Positions 19,161 to 29,027 of a stretch of DNA of 64,000 bases are shown here, in pieces. Origin of the DNA: Neostapfia colusana. Its lineage: Eukaryota; Streptophyta; Magnoliopsida; Poales; Poaceae. The translations under genes were made by a program, and so were the position numbers. The DNA is taken from the NCBI GenBank assembly GCA_030760725.1, contig JASWHV010000009.1:88772780-88836779 (forward strand). Reading direction: 5' to 3'. Within the stretch, counting starts at the first letter, position 1. Each line of letters opens with the position of its first letter. The notes beneath the pieces were generated by a model. The model was not told the origin of the DNA, searched no databases, and saw only the letters and a list, made by a program, of their open reading frames with translations.

Positions 19161-22100
19161 CAGGCTGAGGACGTCGCAATTGGTATGTTCCTTGCCAACT
19201 CCAACCCAGCCACCATTTTATTTGATTCCGGAGCATCACATTCCTTCATATCATCCAAATATGTTGCCAAGCATCATCTACCCGTATCCCACTTAGAATG
19301 TGCTATGTTAGTTAATTCTCCCGGAGGAGAAATGAGGACTAATATAGTATGTCCTAAAGTAAGCATTAAAATAAGGGGGGTAGACTTCCTTGCCAACCTT
19401 ATTGTTTTGGACTCCCATGGAATTGACATCTACTCGGAATGGACTGGTTAAGCAAGCACAAAGGGGTAATCCAATGTGCTGAGAGAAGCGTGCAGTTGAC
19501 GAACGAACACGGTATCCGTGTCGAGTTTGAGTCAGCCCAGCAAGCAAGCGAACGGGCGGATCTAAACCATGTTGAAGGAGTAGCATTGGACAGCATTCCA
19601 GTGGTTCAGGAATTTTCGGATGTGTTCCCGGAAGAACTTCCAGGTATGCCACCTGACCGGGATATTGAGTTTGCCATAGATTTGGTACCTGGAACTGCAC
19701 CCATAGCTAAGAGACCATATAGGATGCCCGTCAACGAGTTAGTTGAACTAAAGAAGCAAATTCAAGAACAGTTGGAGAAGGGTTTTATCCGTCCAAGTTC
19801 GTCACCATGGGGAGCCCAGGTACTCTTCGTGGACAATAAGGACAGAACCCAAAGAATGTGCGTGGACTACAGGTCTCTCAACGAGGTGACAATCAAGAAT
19901 AAATACCCTCTGCCCCGTATAGAGGACCTGTTCGACCAAATCAAAGGAGCCCAAGTATTCTCCAAAATTGATCTTCGGTCGGGATATTTCCAGCTGAAGA
20001 TTAAGCCCTCCGATATACCTAAGACAGCCTTTCGGACACGGTATGGTTCATATGAATATACCGTTATGTCCTTTGGATTGACAAATGCCTGCATACTTCA
20101 TGTACCTTATGAACAAGGTTTTCATGGAGTACTTGGACAAGTTCGTCGTGTTTTTTATCGACGACATTATGGTGTATTCAAAAAGTAAGGAGGAGCATAA
20201 AGAACATCTGAGATTGACCTTGCAGAAGTTGCGCGAGCATCAGTTGTATGCCAAGCTCAACAAGTGCCAATTTTGGCTAAAGGAAATATCTTTCCTAGGC
20301 CACATCATCTCCAAGGATGGGGTATCGGTTGATCCTGGAAAGGTGAGGGATATTCTAAAGTGGGACCAACCGAAGAGCGTGAGGGATATTCGAAGTTTCC
20401 TTGGAATGGCAGGATACTATCGTCGCTTCATTAAAGACTTCTCTAAAATAGCAAAACCTATGACGGAGTTGCTAATGAAGGGAAAGGTCTTTCAATGGAC
20501 ACAAGCCTGCCAAGAAAGTTTTGAGGAACTCAAGAAAAGGCTAACCACAGCACCAGTTCTGGTATTGCCGGATGTAAGCAAGAGCCTTGACATATATTGT
20601 GACACATCCAGACAAGGGCTCGGGTGTGTACTCATGCAGGAAGGACAAGTGGTAGCCTATGCCTCACGACAATTAAAGAAGCACGAGCTTAACTATCCTA
20701 CACACGATTTGGAGTTAGCAGCAGTGGTGCATGCATTGAAGATTTGGAGACATTATATCCTTGGTCATCGATGTGAGATCTATACAGATCATAAAAGCCT
20801 CAAGTACATATTTACACAAACGGACTTGAATTTGAGGCAACGTCGATGGTTAGAACTCATCAAGGATTATGATGTGGGAATCAATTACCACCCCAGGAAG
20901 GCCAATGTGGTCGCTGACGCATTGAGCAGAAAGGGAGCATGCCACCAACTCACGGTTCGGGAGCTACCACCCGAACTACATAAGGAGTTCGAACAGTTAC
21001 ACCTCGGATTCTTGAATAACATGGAAATGATGGAAATCCACTCCTCATTGGAGCAAGAAATAAGAAAGGGACAAGCAACGGACGAGGGAATCAAGGAGAT
21101 CAAAGAAAGAATCCGACAAGGGATAGAAAAGGATTTCAAGGAGGATGAAAAGGGTACGCTTTGGCTAGGAAAAAGGATTTGTGTGCCAAACATAAAACAC
21201 CTTCGCGACATGATATTGAAGGAGGCACATGATTCACCCTATTCCATACATCCAGGGAGCACCAAAATGTACAAGGATTTGAAAACTTGCTATTGGTGGG
21301 ATTGTATGAAGAGGGATATAGCCGAATACGTTGCCCTATGCGACACATGCCAACGGGTAAAAGCCGAACATCAAAAACCCGCTGGATTGTTGCAACCTTT
21401 GAAAATACCTGAATGGAAATGGGAAGACATCAGTATGGACTTTATTGTCGGATTGCCACGAACTCAGTCAGGATACGACTCCATCTGGGTCATTGTGGAC
21501 CGGTTGACGAAAACCGCCCATTTTCTTCCGGTAAAGACCAGTTACAACGTTACACAGTTGGCAGAGTTGTACGTGGAGCAGATCGTGTGCCGTCATGGAG
21601 TTCCGAAGAGGATAGTCTCCGATCGAGGTTCTCAGTTTACCTCTAGATTCTGGAGGAAGTTGCAGAAAGCCATGGGTACACAACTGGATTTTAGCTCCGC
21701 CTATCACCCACAAACAGATGGGCAAACCGAGACGACAAACCAAATTTTGGAGGACATGCTGAGAGCTTGCGCCTTGAAACATGGGCGTAGTTGGGATAGG
21801 AGTTTACCGTATGCCGAGTTCTCCTATAACAACAGCTATCAAGCTAGCTTGAAGATGTCGCCTTTCGAAGCCTTATATGGCAGACGGTGTAGAACGCCGC
21901 TGTTCTGGAACGAGACTGGAGAGAACCAGGTGTTTGGACCCGAAGTACTACAAGAGGCTGAAAAGCAAGTCCAAACGATACGGGAGAACTTAAAGGCTGC
22001 TCAGTCACGACAGAAAGGCTATGCGGACAATAGGCGTAGAAAGTTGACCTTTGAAGTTGGAGACTTCGTATACCTTAAGGTATCACCTATCCGAGGCCAA

Positions 22101-22505
22101 CGACATTTTAACGTCAAAGGCAAACTAGCGCCTCGCTACATCGGACCATTTAAGATTTTGGACAAGCGAGGAGAAGTAGCCTACCAACTAGAGCTCCCAA
22201 ACCACCTCTCCGACGTACACGACGTGTTTCATGTATCCCAGCTCAAGAAGTGCTTGAGAATACCAGAGGAACAAGTGTCAATTGGAGAACTTGAACTTCA
22301 AGAAGATCTGACCTACGCAGAACACCCTGTCCGAATCTTGGACGTAAAGGAAAGGGTCACCCGAAACAAGGTGATTCGATGGTGCAGGGTGCAATGGAGT
22401 CATCACACTGAAGCTGAAGCCACATGGGAACGTGAAGAGGATATCAAGGCAGAATTTCCCCATCTATTTTCTACTAACGAATCTCGAGGGCGAGATTCAA
22501 TTTAA
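19161..22505 (+). pseudogene. A2 pol: protease, reverse transcriptase, RNase H, integrase, chromodomain (two frameshifts)
   Basis: Protease has FDSGASHSFIS (about 19222). A one-base loss near 19430 breaks the frame at DSHGIDI. Reverse transcriptase starts from MDWLSKHKG (19439); a second loss near 20088 shifts the frame at GLTNA. From 20085 to 22505 the frame is intact for 806 codons: FFIDD catalytic motif (20151-20165), RNase H (YTDHKSLKYIF), the integrase zinc domain (CDTCQRVKAEH), integrase core (SDRGSQFTS, SAYHPQTDGQTETTN) and a C-terminal chromodomain (VIRWCRVQWSHHTEAEATWE, about 22372-22431). Chromodomains of this type guide integration to heterochromatin. Confidence 0.93.
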
Positions 22506-22515
22506 GGGGGGTAGA
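22504..22515 (+). promoter_or_regulatory. A2 polypurine tract
   Basis: AAGGGGGGTAGA ends two bases before the 3' LTR start at 22518 and overlaps the end of pol. Confidence 0.85.
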
Positions 22516-22517
22516 TT

Positions 22518-24988
22518 TGTGACACCCTCACCTCGGGTGTCAGCATATGTTCATGTTTTATGAAGAAGAAAAACATTTTAAGAAGAGTAGAAACAGAGAC
22601 AAGTATCAAAAGGATAGCCAGTAAAGCTCTCTGAGAGCGCCGAAGGCAACTTCCACGACCAGCAGACCACGTGGCGTGTTCGGAGCTCATCCCCGAGAGA
22701 TTGGGAGAGGTCCGACGCTAAACTGGCTACGTGGCAGGCTCGGGGGTCACCTCCGCATTTGGAAAGAGGTCCGACCCTGTGGGACACGTGCTGCCCGCGG
22801 AGCTAGCCTCTGCGGAAGAAGCAAAGGCATTTTTCATGGGACATGTGTCAATCTCGGAGCTCATCTCAGAGAAAGTGCGGATCTATTGAACACGCGTCGC
22901 CACCGGAGCTTATCTCCGGAGGCCCGTCGTTGCTGGACACGTGTCAATCTCAGGGCATGTCCCTGAGGGAAGGAGAGGAGGAAGACCGGCACTAACACGT
23001 GGCGTGCGTGGAGCTCACCTCCAAAGAAGAGGGAGGTCTCGATCGATTGACACGCGGCGCAATCGGAGCTCGTCTCTGTGGGCGAGGAGATACCAGGCCC
23101 GGAGGAAACGTGGAGCTTCCGGAGCTCTTCACAACGGAGGTAACGAGCCTAGAGCGGTTTTTACGTGTGAAGATACCGGTACGCAATGGAAACCGATCTA
23201 AACTCCACAATGTTACCAAAGATGAGACGTTAGGATCCAACAAAGATCTGAGTAAGACTCTTATTCGGGATCCAATCAGATTAGGACTCTTCTCTTCCTG
23301 ATTATAAATAGAACCCGAAACCTCTGGCCGAAATCACGAACTTCTCTTTCAACTCCTGAGTCGACGACTTAGCGCTCTAAGCCCTAACTCGCCGAGCAAA
23401 ACATCGCCGAAGCGCAACAAGGGATATCATCGGAGAAGAACCGAGTGGTCTGAGAAGGACCTCAAAGTCAAGAAGAGCGTGAGGTAGGACTTCGATACCA
23501 CCTTACGACATCACTGTGTTCATCTCTTTTGCATCTGTTCTTCAATTCCTTTCGAACAGAAGCCTTTTCGTGAACAGATCACTTGATGATCAGTTTGATC
23601 TAAAGACCAGATCATCACGAACACCTCTGACCATGCAAGCCATGCAAGAATAAGTACAGATCGATCTAATAAAACTAATCATAGGATAGCATGCATGTGC
23701 ATCATCGCACCTAGTTTAGGGTTTGTGCATAATATTGATTGCTGTGAATTTGCATGCACGTGAATCCTACAAAGCAGGACAAACTCAGGAAGCTGTCTAC
23801 GACGAGCTGCAACAACAAGGTTTTGAGAATCAAGAACAACCGGAACCGCAAGAACAAGGCAAGTGCTCCTTGACCATGTTGATCCTATGTTTGAGTAAAA
23901 CTGTTTTGTTTTGCGAAAAGGTGTGTGTGCTGAGTCGAAAATGATGGGAAACCCTTTTTATAGGAGTTTACTAGTTTTGATTAAACCATCCTTATCGCCA
24001 GGGAAGTTTTATGAGTCGGGTATGGTTTTTGCTTTATGCTTCGCTGAGGTTATGGGATTGGGAAGCGAGATAGATGTGTCTAGCTAACTGCACTCGTACT
24101 GATAATAAGTAATTAATGAGGTTAATGAACATGGATCGGAGGGAAGATCTAGGCAAGCCTGGGTTTGTGAATGAGGTAGCACGAGATGGTGGTTTTACTT
24201 GCCGTAGATCTAAGGACCGGTTCATGCATGCACATGCCAGGATAACAGTGCCACCACAAGGCCAAGTATGGGTGCGGCTTAGCTGAGTAATTAGGTAAGT
24301 TACTAGAGTGTTATGGACTGAGGAAGGCGCGGGGAATGGGAGTCGAGTGAGGACTGCCCTGGGAACTGCATGGCACAAGAGGAGGCCCGTGGGTGGGAGA
24401 ATTGGAGAATCTAGCCTGCTGGTGAAACCTTAGTGAGTCCATACACCTAGTAACCCCTTTGTAAAGGCTATTTTGTGATCTCTTGACCATACACCGACGG
24501 TTGTGTACTGGTATAATGGAGGTTCTGCAGTCACCGACGGGTGAAGAAATCACAAACTTGTGGGTAAAGAGGTACAAACTCTGCAGAGTTATTAAAACTA
24601 TCATGATAGCCGAGCTTACGGTCATGAGCACCTGGCTAAACTGCCATGATTAGATGGGACGGTTATTGGAATGGTTATTGGAATGGTTATTGGGAAGGTT
24701 TCTTGGTTATAATTATTGGTTATGGTTTGGTTTGGGACTGTTGAGTCCGGGAGATGAGATGGTTGGATGACTGATGGGTCATGACATGAGATTGGTCTCG
24801 GTGTGAGATGTGGTTGTTTTATGAGGTGAGATGGTAGCGAATACGAGGAGGTATTCGTGAGTATGAATAAAGATTGGTTAATGTTCGGATGGAACATGGA
24901 AAGCGATGGAGGTATGATGGTAATTTAATATATGCTGGGATTACATTCATCTAAAGTTAAGTTGTTGTTTTATCACGTTTTTATAAAT
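22518..24988 (+). repeat. A2 3' LTR, first part
   Basis: It is nearly identical to 14628-17098 of the 5' LTR. By eye the differences are of the order of 1-2%, many of them C/T or G/A. It lacks one 12-bp unit of GGTTATTGGAAT. It is interrupted by the CACTA element and continues at 32049-32519. Confidence 0.95.
24986..24988. other. Target-site duplication of the CACTA element (left)
   Basis: AAT at 24986-24988 is repeated at 32046-32048. The 5' LTR has one copy in TTATAAATCTGC at about 17103-17114. Three bases is the expected duplication length for CACTA transposons. Confidence 0.85.
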
Positions 24989-25005
24989 CACTACAGGAAA
25001 AACGA

Positions 25006-25262
25006 TCATTGACGACGGCCAAATTTATTGACGACGGGGCCGTCGTCTTTAATGTTATTGATGATGGCTTTATCTAGCCCTCGTCAATAACTTAGTTATT
25101 GACGATGGCTAGACGAGCACCGTCGTCAATAAATTATTGACGACGGTGGCCGTCGTCTTTAACTTAATTCGGGTCCACCCGAGGAGTTATTGACGACGGT
25201 GACCTAGCACCGTCGTCAACAAGGTCCTTATTGACGACAGTTTCTTAGCACCGTCGTCAATA
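25006..25262. repeat. Left subterminal repeat array of the CACTA element
   Basis: Copies of TTATTGACGACGG and its complement CCGTCGTCAATAA alternate, often as a pair around a short spacer so that each pair can fold. Roughly ten full or near copies are visible. Such arrays are the binding sites of the TnpA-type protein in En/Spm elements. Confidence 0.85.
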
Positions 25263-25281
25263 ATGGGACATATAACCCGTA

Positions 25282-25321
25282 CGCGAGTCGGGAGGCGGCC
25301 AGTGCCGCCTCCCGACTCGCG
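25282..25321. repeat. Perfect 18-bp hairpin in the CACTA 5' region
   Basis: CGCGAGTCGGGAGGCGGC (25282-25299) and its exact complement (25304-25321) are separated by CAGT. It stands just inside the left subterminal array and before a CCG-rich stretch (25321-25400) that ends in a possible splice donor, GAG|GTAAAT at 25405. It may lie in the promoter or 5' leader of the transposase transcript. Confidence 0.65.
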
Positions 25322-26243
25322 CCGGACGTCTCGTCGCCGCCGCCCTTCCCCCCGCCGCCGCCGCCCGTCCCCGCCGCCGCCGTCGCCGCCAGTCTCTGGC
25401 CCGAGGTAAATCTCCCTCCCACTCCCCCTCCGGCCTCCCATACTATATACTGTATTCATGTTACGCACACGAAATATTTTGATGCTGTCAAATTAAAAGG
25501 AGGACCTGCATGAGAAGGAGATGTTTAATATACCTTGATTTGGGTCCGCTTATCTGCATGCTAATCTTGACCGACGAGATGTTTCCTTATTCTGTAGAGG
25601 TTATCCATATATGCCATGTAATGTGGTGATCTCGCGATCTGCTTCTGCTCAAGAAAAACGCTACTCCTTTTCGTCAAAAAAAAAACGCTACTCCTCTTTA
25701 GGTAACCTAAAGTATATGGGATAGCTATCCTTTTTTTAAACGATACGTAGCTTGCTTGTTGCGAGGGGGTTCCGGCGTGGTACTGTGGCAGTACTGTTGA
25801 TGTGAATGATATCACTGTGCAAGGGCGGCGCATATGCTGTGGCTACTTGACTAGGCAGGAAAAGGTTTATTCTGTGCAGTACCAGGGCGTCCAAAATTTC
25901 ATTCAAAACCCGTTTTTGCATGCTAATTTACACAATCAATTTTCACTCAAAGCTGTTTTGTTCCATCTCGCAGTAATTCTATGGTTGGAAGCTTTTATAG
26001 CCTTCATACTTCCTTTTCTTCTATCACGATATACTCCCAAGTGTCAGAGTGCATCTAATCTTTTCTTTAGCCTCTGTATCGGTGAATATATATATGGTTG
26101 TTCCTAACTACATTTACACCAGTCCGAGAGAAGGTGGAACCACACTTACCATTTGATCTAGTACCTTCCTGTAAGAAAACCAAACTAATTTATGATGATC
26201 ACATGTCAACCACACAATCGGCAGAGTTTTATAGAATATTTAG

Positions 26244-26307
26244 TACTCGCTTCGTTTCAAAATATTTGACGTTGGCCACAGTCAAATAATTTGAAATAGA
26301 GAAAGTA
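26244..26307. mobile_element. Stowaway-like MITE remnant, 64 bp
   Basis: The ends TACTCGCTTCGTTTCAAA and TTTGAAATAGAGAAAGTA are imperfect inverted repeats of the form found in grass Stowaway (Tc1/mariner) MITEs, with TA at each end. The centre, ATTTGAC-GTTGGCCACA-GTCAAAT, is also palindromic. It is very short for the family and is probably an internally deleted copy nested in the CACTA element. Confidence 0.55.
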
Positions 26308-27806
26308 TGAATTTAAGATGAAAGAAACAAAGATCAGATTAAACTAGAGAGAGCGACGCGGATGCAACCAGCATTCCACCACACAACACAACCGCACGGA
26401 AATCCTGGAGCTGGATCGGAGAGCCAGCAGCAAAGTGTGCCGCTAGAAGCTATGGCCTGCAGCTCGCGGTTAGTTCAACGAGCGGACCGCGGAATGTGGG
26501 ATGCCTGCGATGCCATTGCCCACCGCGCGTACCTACGAGGCTACGAGATCATCTGTCCATGAGCCAATCATGACGGAATTTCCTCATGCCCCCGAGGGAC
26601 TGTGACTATGCATGCAGCTAATCTGATCCTCTCTGCTAACCTGGTCATATAGCGAACTCATGTCATTTCCTACACGCTCGATCAGAGCCTTGGTTCTCGA
26701 TCGATCCCATGGTTCAAAATGCTGTCTGGTTGAGCTGAAACTTTGGTACTAGCTAGTACATCTTATGGATTTCAAGCTAGCAGGTAGTCTCTGCAACACA
26801 AGTCTTTGTTTCTTACCAGATTATATTTGTAACTTGATGATTGGCCGGCTTATGCAGCTGTGATGCGCTTCTAGATATATATACTTTGGTAATAGGTCAA
26901 AAATTGGAGTAGATCCGTTATTCAGCCCAAGATCTTTCATTCAACTGCCACAATTGCACATGCTTTTTTAGAGGAAAACACACTTGCACATGCAAAGAGA
27001 ACTTGATATGTTTTCATAGTAGGATGGTAAAAACAATTTCCAGTCAATCTGACGGACAACTCGACATTATCCCACATCAAATCCCACATCATCACACGCT
27101 TGGTTTGCCCCGAATAACCCAGCTAGATCTGAACGCATGCCCCCTGGTCTTTTTAACATGGTTCGCCACGCCGCGCCCCGAGCCCCGCCCTGCTGTGCCG
27201 CCCGGCCCCGCCCCAAGCCCCGCCCTGCCGCGCCGTCCGACCTTAGTTGATTAATTGTTTAATTAGTATTGTAATTGATTATTGTTTAATTAATACTTTG
27301 ATTGATTGTGTGATTAGTTACTATATGTAAATAAATGGGTTTCGGCCCGGTCCGGCCTGACACGACCCATTTAGGGTCTGTGACAGCTCATTTAGTGGTA
27401 ATGTATTAGTCGAGACAGGCACGGAGGACGGCAAGCTCCCGCGCGTGGACGGCGGGCCCCAACGGTGCGGTTTCATCTTTGAACCACTTACAACGGGGTA
27501 TAACGTACGACGGCTAACCCTAAAGGTGTCGTAAGATAATGGCAGGCCCCAACGGGGCATAACTTAGGACGGCTGACCCACTTCTTTGTCTCTCCTTTTT
27601 TCCTTCTCTCTCGTTCTTTCCTCTCTCTCTTTTAAATGACTCAAAAACGAAAGATTGACGTAAACCTATACAACACGCGTCACCCGTTTCGAATGGGCCC
27701 GTATCACATGTGTTGCGCATGTGAGGCGTGTACGTTTGGAATTGTCCCTTTTTGGACAGCCTGGGAGTGACCGAGGGGGCGTGGCATGTGATGAAACGCG
27801 GGTTTA

Positions 27807-27916
27807 GATCTAGACGAGATTTCGACGGCATAACCCTGTTGTTCTCTGCTGCACCATTTTCGGGCGTGCAGTGGAGAACAGCAGGGTTATGCTGCCGAAA
27901 TTTCGTTCGGATCCAT
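27807..27916. repeat. Long foldback upstream of the CACTA transposase gene
   Basis: The core arms are 27820-27854 and 27866-27900, 35 bp each with five differences, around an 11-bp loop. The stem continues outward with about 12 of 16 matches. All five core differences are transitions, so most remain G-U pairs in RNA. The shape is that of a small-RNA precursor or a small foldback element. I do not recognise a known miRNA in it. Confidence 0.6.
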
Positions 27917-28060
27917 ACCACGCGTCTCGTCGTGAGCACGCTCCGCTCGATCACTCTTGGGTGGGTTTAGGACCTATCCTTTCCAATAGATGTAGGGCCG
28001 TGACATAAATAAATTATAAAGTAACTATAATTTCCTTGACATTAAACTGCAGATTCAAAC

Positions 28061-29027
28061 ATGGGTGAGGATCGTAGTTGGATGTATACCGGTTTGAAGA
28101 ACAGTTCTGGTGGTCACTCGGATGAGTGGTTCGCAAAGACAGATGCTTTTGTAGATCGAGCGTTTTCATTGTCAAAGATCGATAAGGTGCGGTGCCCGTG
28201 TACGAAATGTCAAGGTGCAAAGTGTTGGGACAAAGTGAATTTGGCGTTTCACTTATGTCGATACGGTTTCATGCAAGATTATGAGGTGTGGACCTTTCAC
28301 GGTGAGACATCTTCTCAACCCTTACAAGTTTCAGATGAGGATGACAACACGGGGGTCGATAGGATGGACGAGATGCTTGATGCCATAAATCCTGAATTGA
28401 TGGAGGATCCTCCTCCAACGGAGGTTGAAGCGTTTTTCACGCTTCTCAAAGCTTCAGAAGAGCCGTTGCATGAACACACCGAAGTGACGCTCCTTACTTT
28501 CATGACTAGATTTATGGCCATTAAGTCTAAGTATTTCTTCTCCAATAACTGCTACAACGATCTTATCAAATTGATCAGCGATATCCTTCCACAACCACAT
28601 AAAGTGTCTAAAGATATGTATCAGTCTAAGAAGTTGATTTCTGGTCTAGGTATGAAATATGAGAAGATTGATATGTGTCTAGACAATTGCATGCTTTTTT
28701 GGAGAGAGCATGCCAACGAGAACAAGTGCTTAAAATGTGGTAAAGCGAGATTTGTCGAAGTTGTTAATGACGACGGTTCAAAAGTAATGACTCAAGTCGC
28801 ACAGAAGCAGCTTCGCTACTTGCCTGTCACACCTAGGTTCAAGCGTTTATTTCTATCTAAAAAAACAGCTAGACACATGAGGTGGCATAAAGAAGGTGTA
28901 CGTGAGAACAACAGCATGATGGTGCACCCGTCGGACGGTGAGGCATGGAAGGCGCTTGACCACTTCGATCTAGATTTCGCCAATGATAGACTGTCTCAGC
29001 TAGCAATGGTAGACTGTCTCAGCTGTT
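28061..29027 (+). pseudogene. TNP2-like CACTA transposase, N-terminal part only
   Basis: It starts at ATG 28061. The first ~80 residues match the transposase-associated domain (DRSWMYTGL, then CPCTKCQ and a GF-like segment, here YGFMQDYEVW). The middle has the conserved MCLDNCMLFWRE and CLKCGKARF, and it ends with the TNP2-specific HPSDGEAWKALDHFDLDFA. The catalytic domain that should follow is absent. Instead the frame meets a 20-bp direct repeat (28982-29001 and 29005-29024, one mismatch, 23-bp offset) and then TnpA-like sequence. Removing 23 bp would join the two in frame, so this may once have been an in-frame fusion later shifted by a tandem duplication. Confidence 0.85.

Larger units (their letters stand above)
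25322..28060 (+). other. CACTA 5' region without a recognisable gene
   Basis: This 2.7 kb separates the left array from the first recognised coding exon. It holds the CCG-rich stretch, a poly-A tract (about 25677-25686) with a nearby duplicated AACGCTACTCCT, a small MITE (26244-26307), a GC-rich CCCCGCCC repeat (about 27170-27240), a two-fold repeat of CCAACGGGG-ATAAC followed by GACGGCT (about 27455-27580) and a long foldback (27807-27916). A pyrimidine-rich acceptor at about 28050 (AAACTGCAG) just before the ATG at 28061 suggests a 5' UTR intron. Confidence 0.55.

Noticed and set aside
25677..25686. Poly-A tract as the tail of a SINE or processed gene
   Set aside because: No target duplication and no upstream SINE or cDNA-like sequence; it lies next to a short local duplication instead.
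26362..26562. 66-codon ORF in the CACTA 5' region as a captured host gene fragment
   Set aside because: No recognisable domain, no splice context and no codon evidence. CACTA elements do capture genes, but nothing here supports it.
27003..27254. ORF over the CCCCGCCC-rich stretch
   Set aside because: The frame is open because of the GC-rich repeat; the protein is low complexity with no family match that I recognise.
27820..27900. Foldback as a copy of miR820
   Set aside because: Only the setting (a hairpin in a CACTA element) is alike. The arm sequences do not resemble the miRNA as I remember it.
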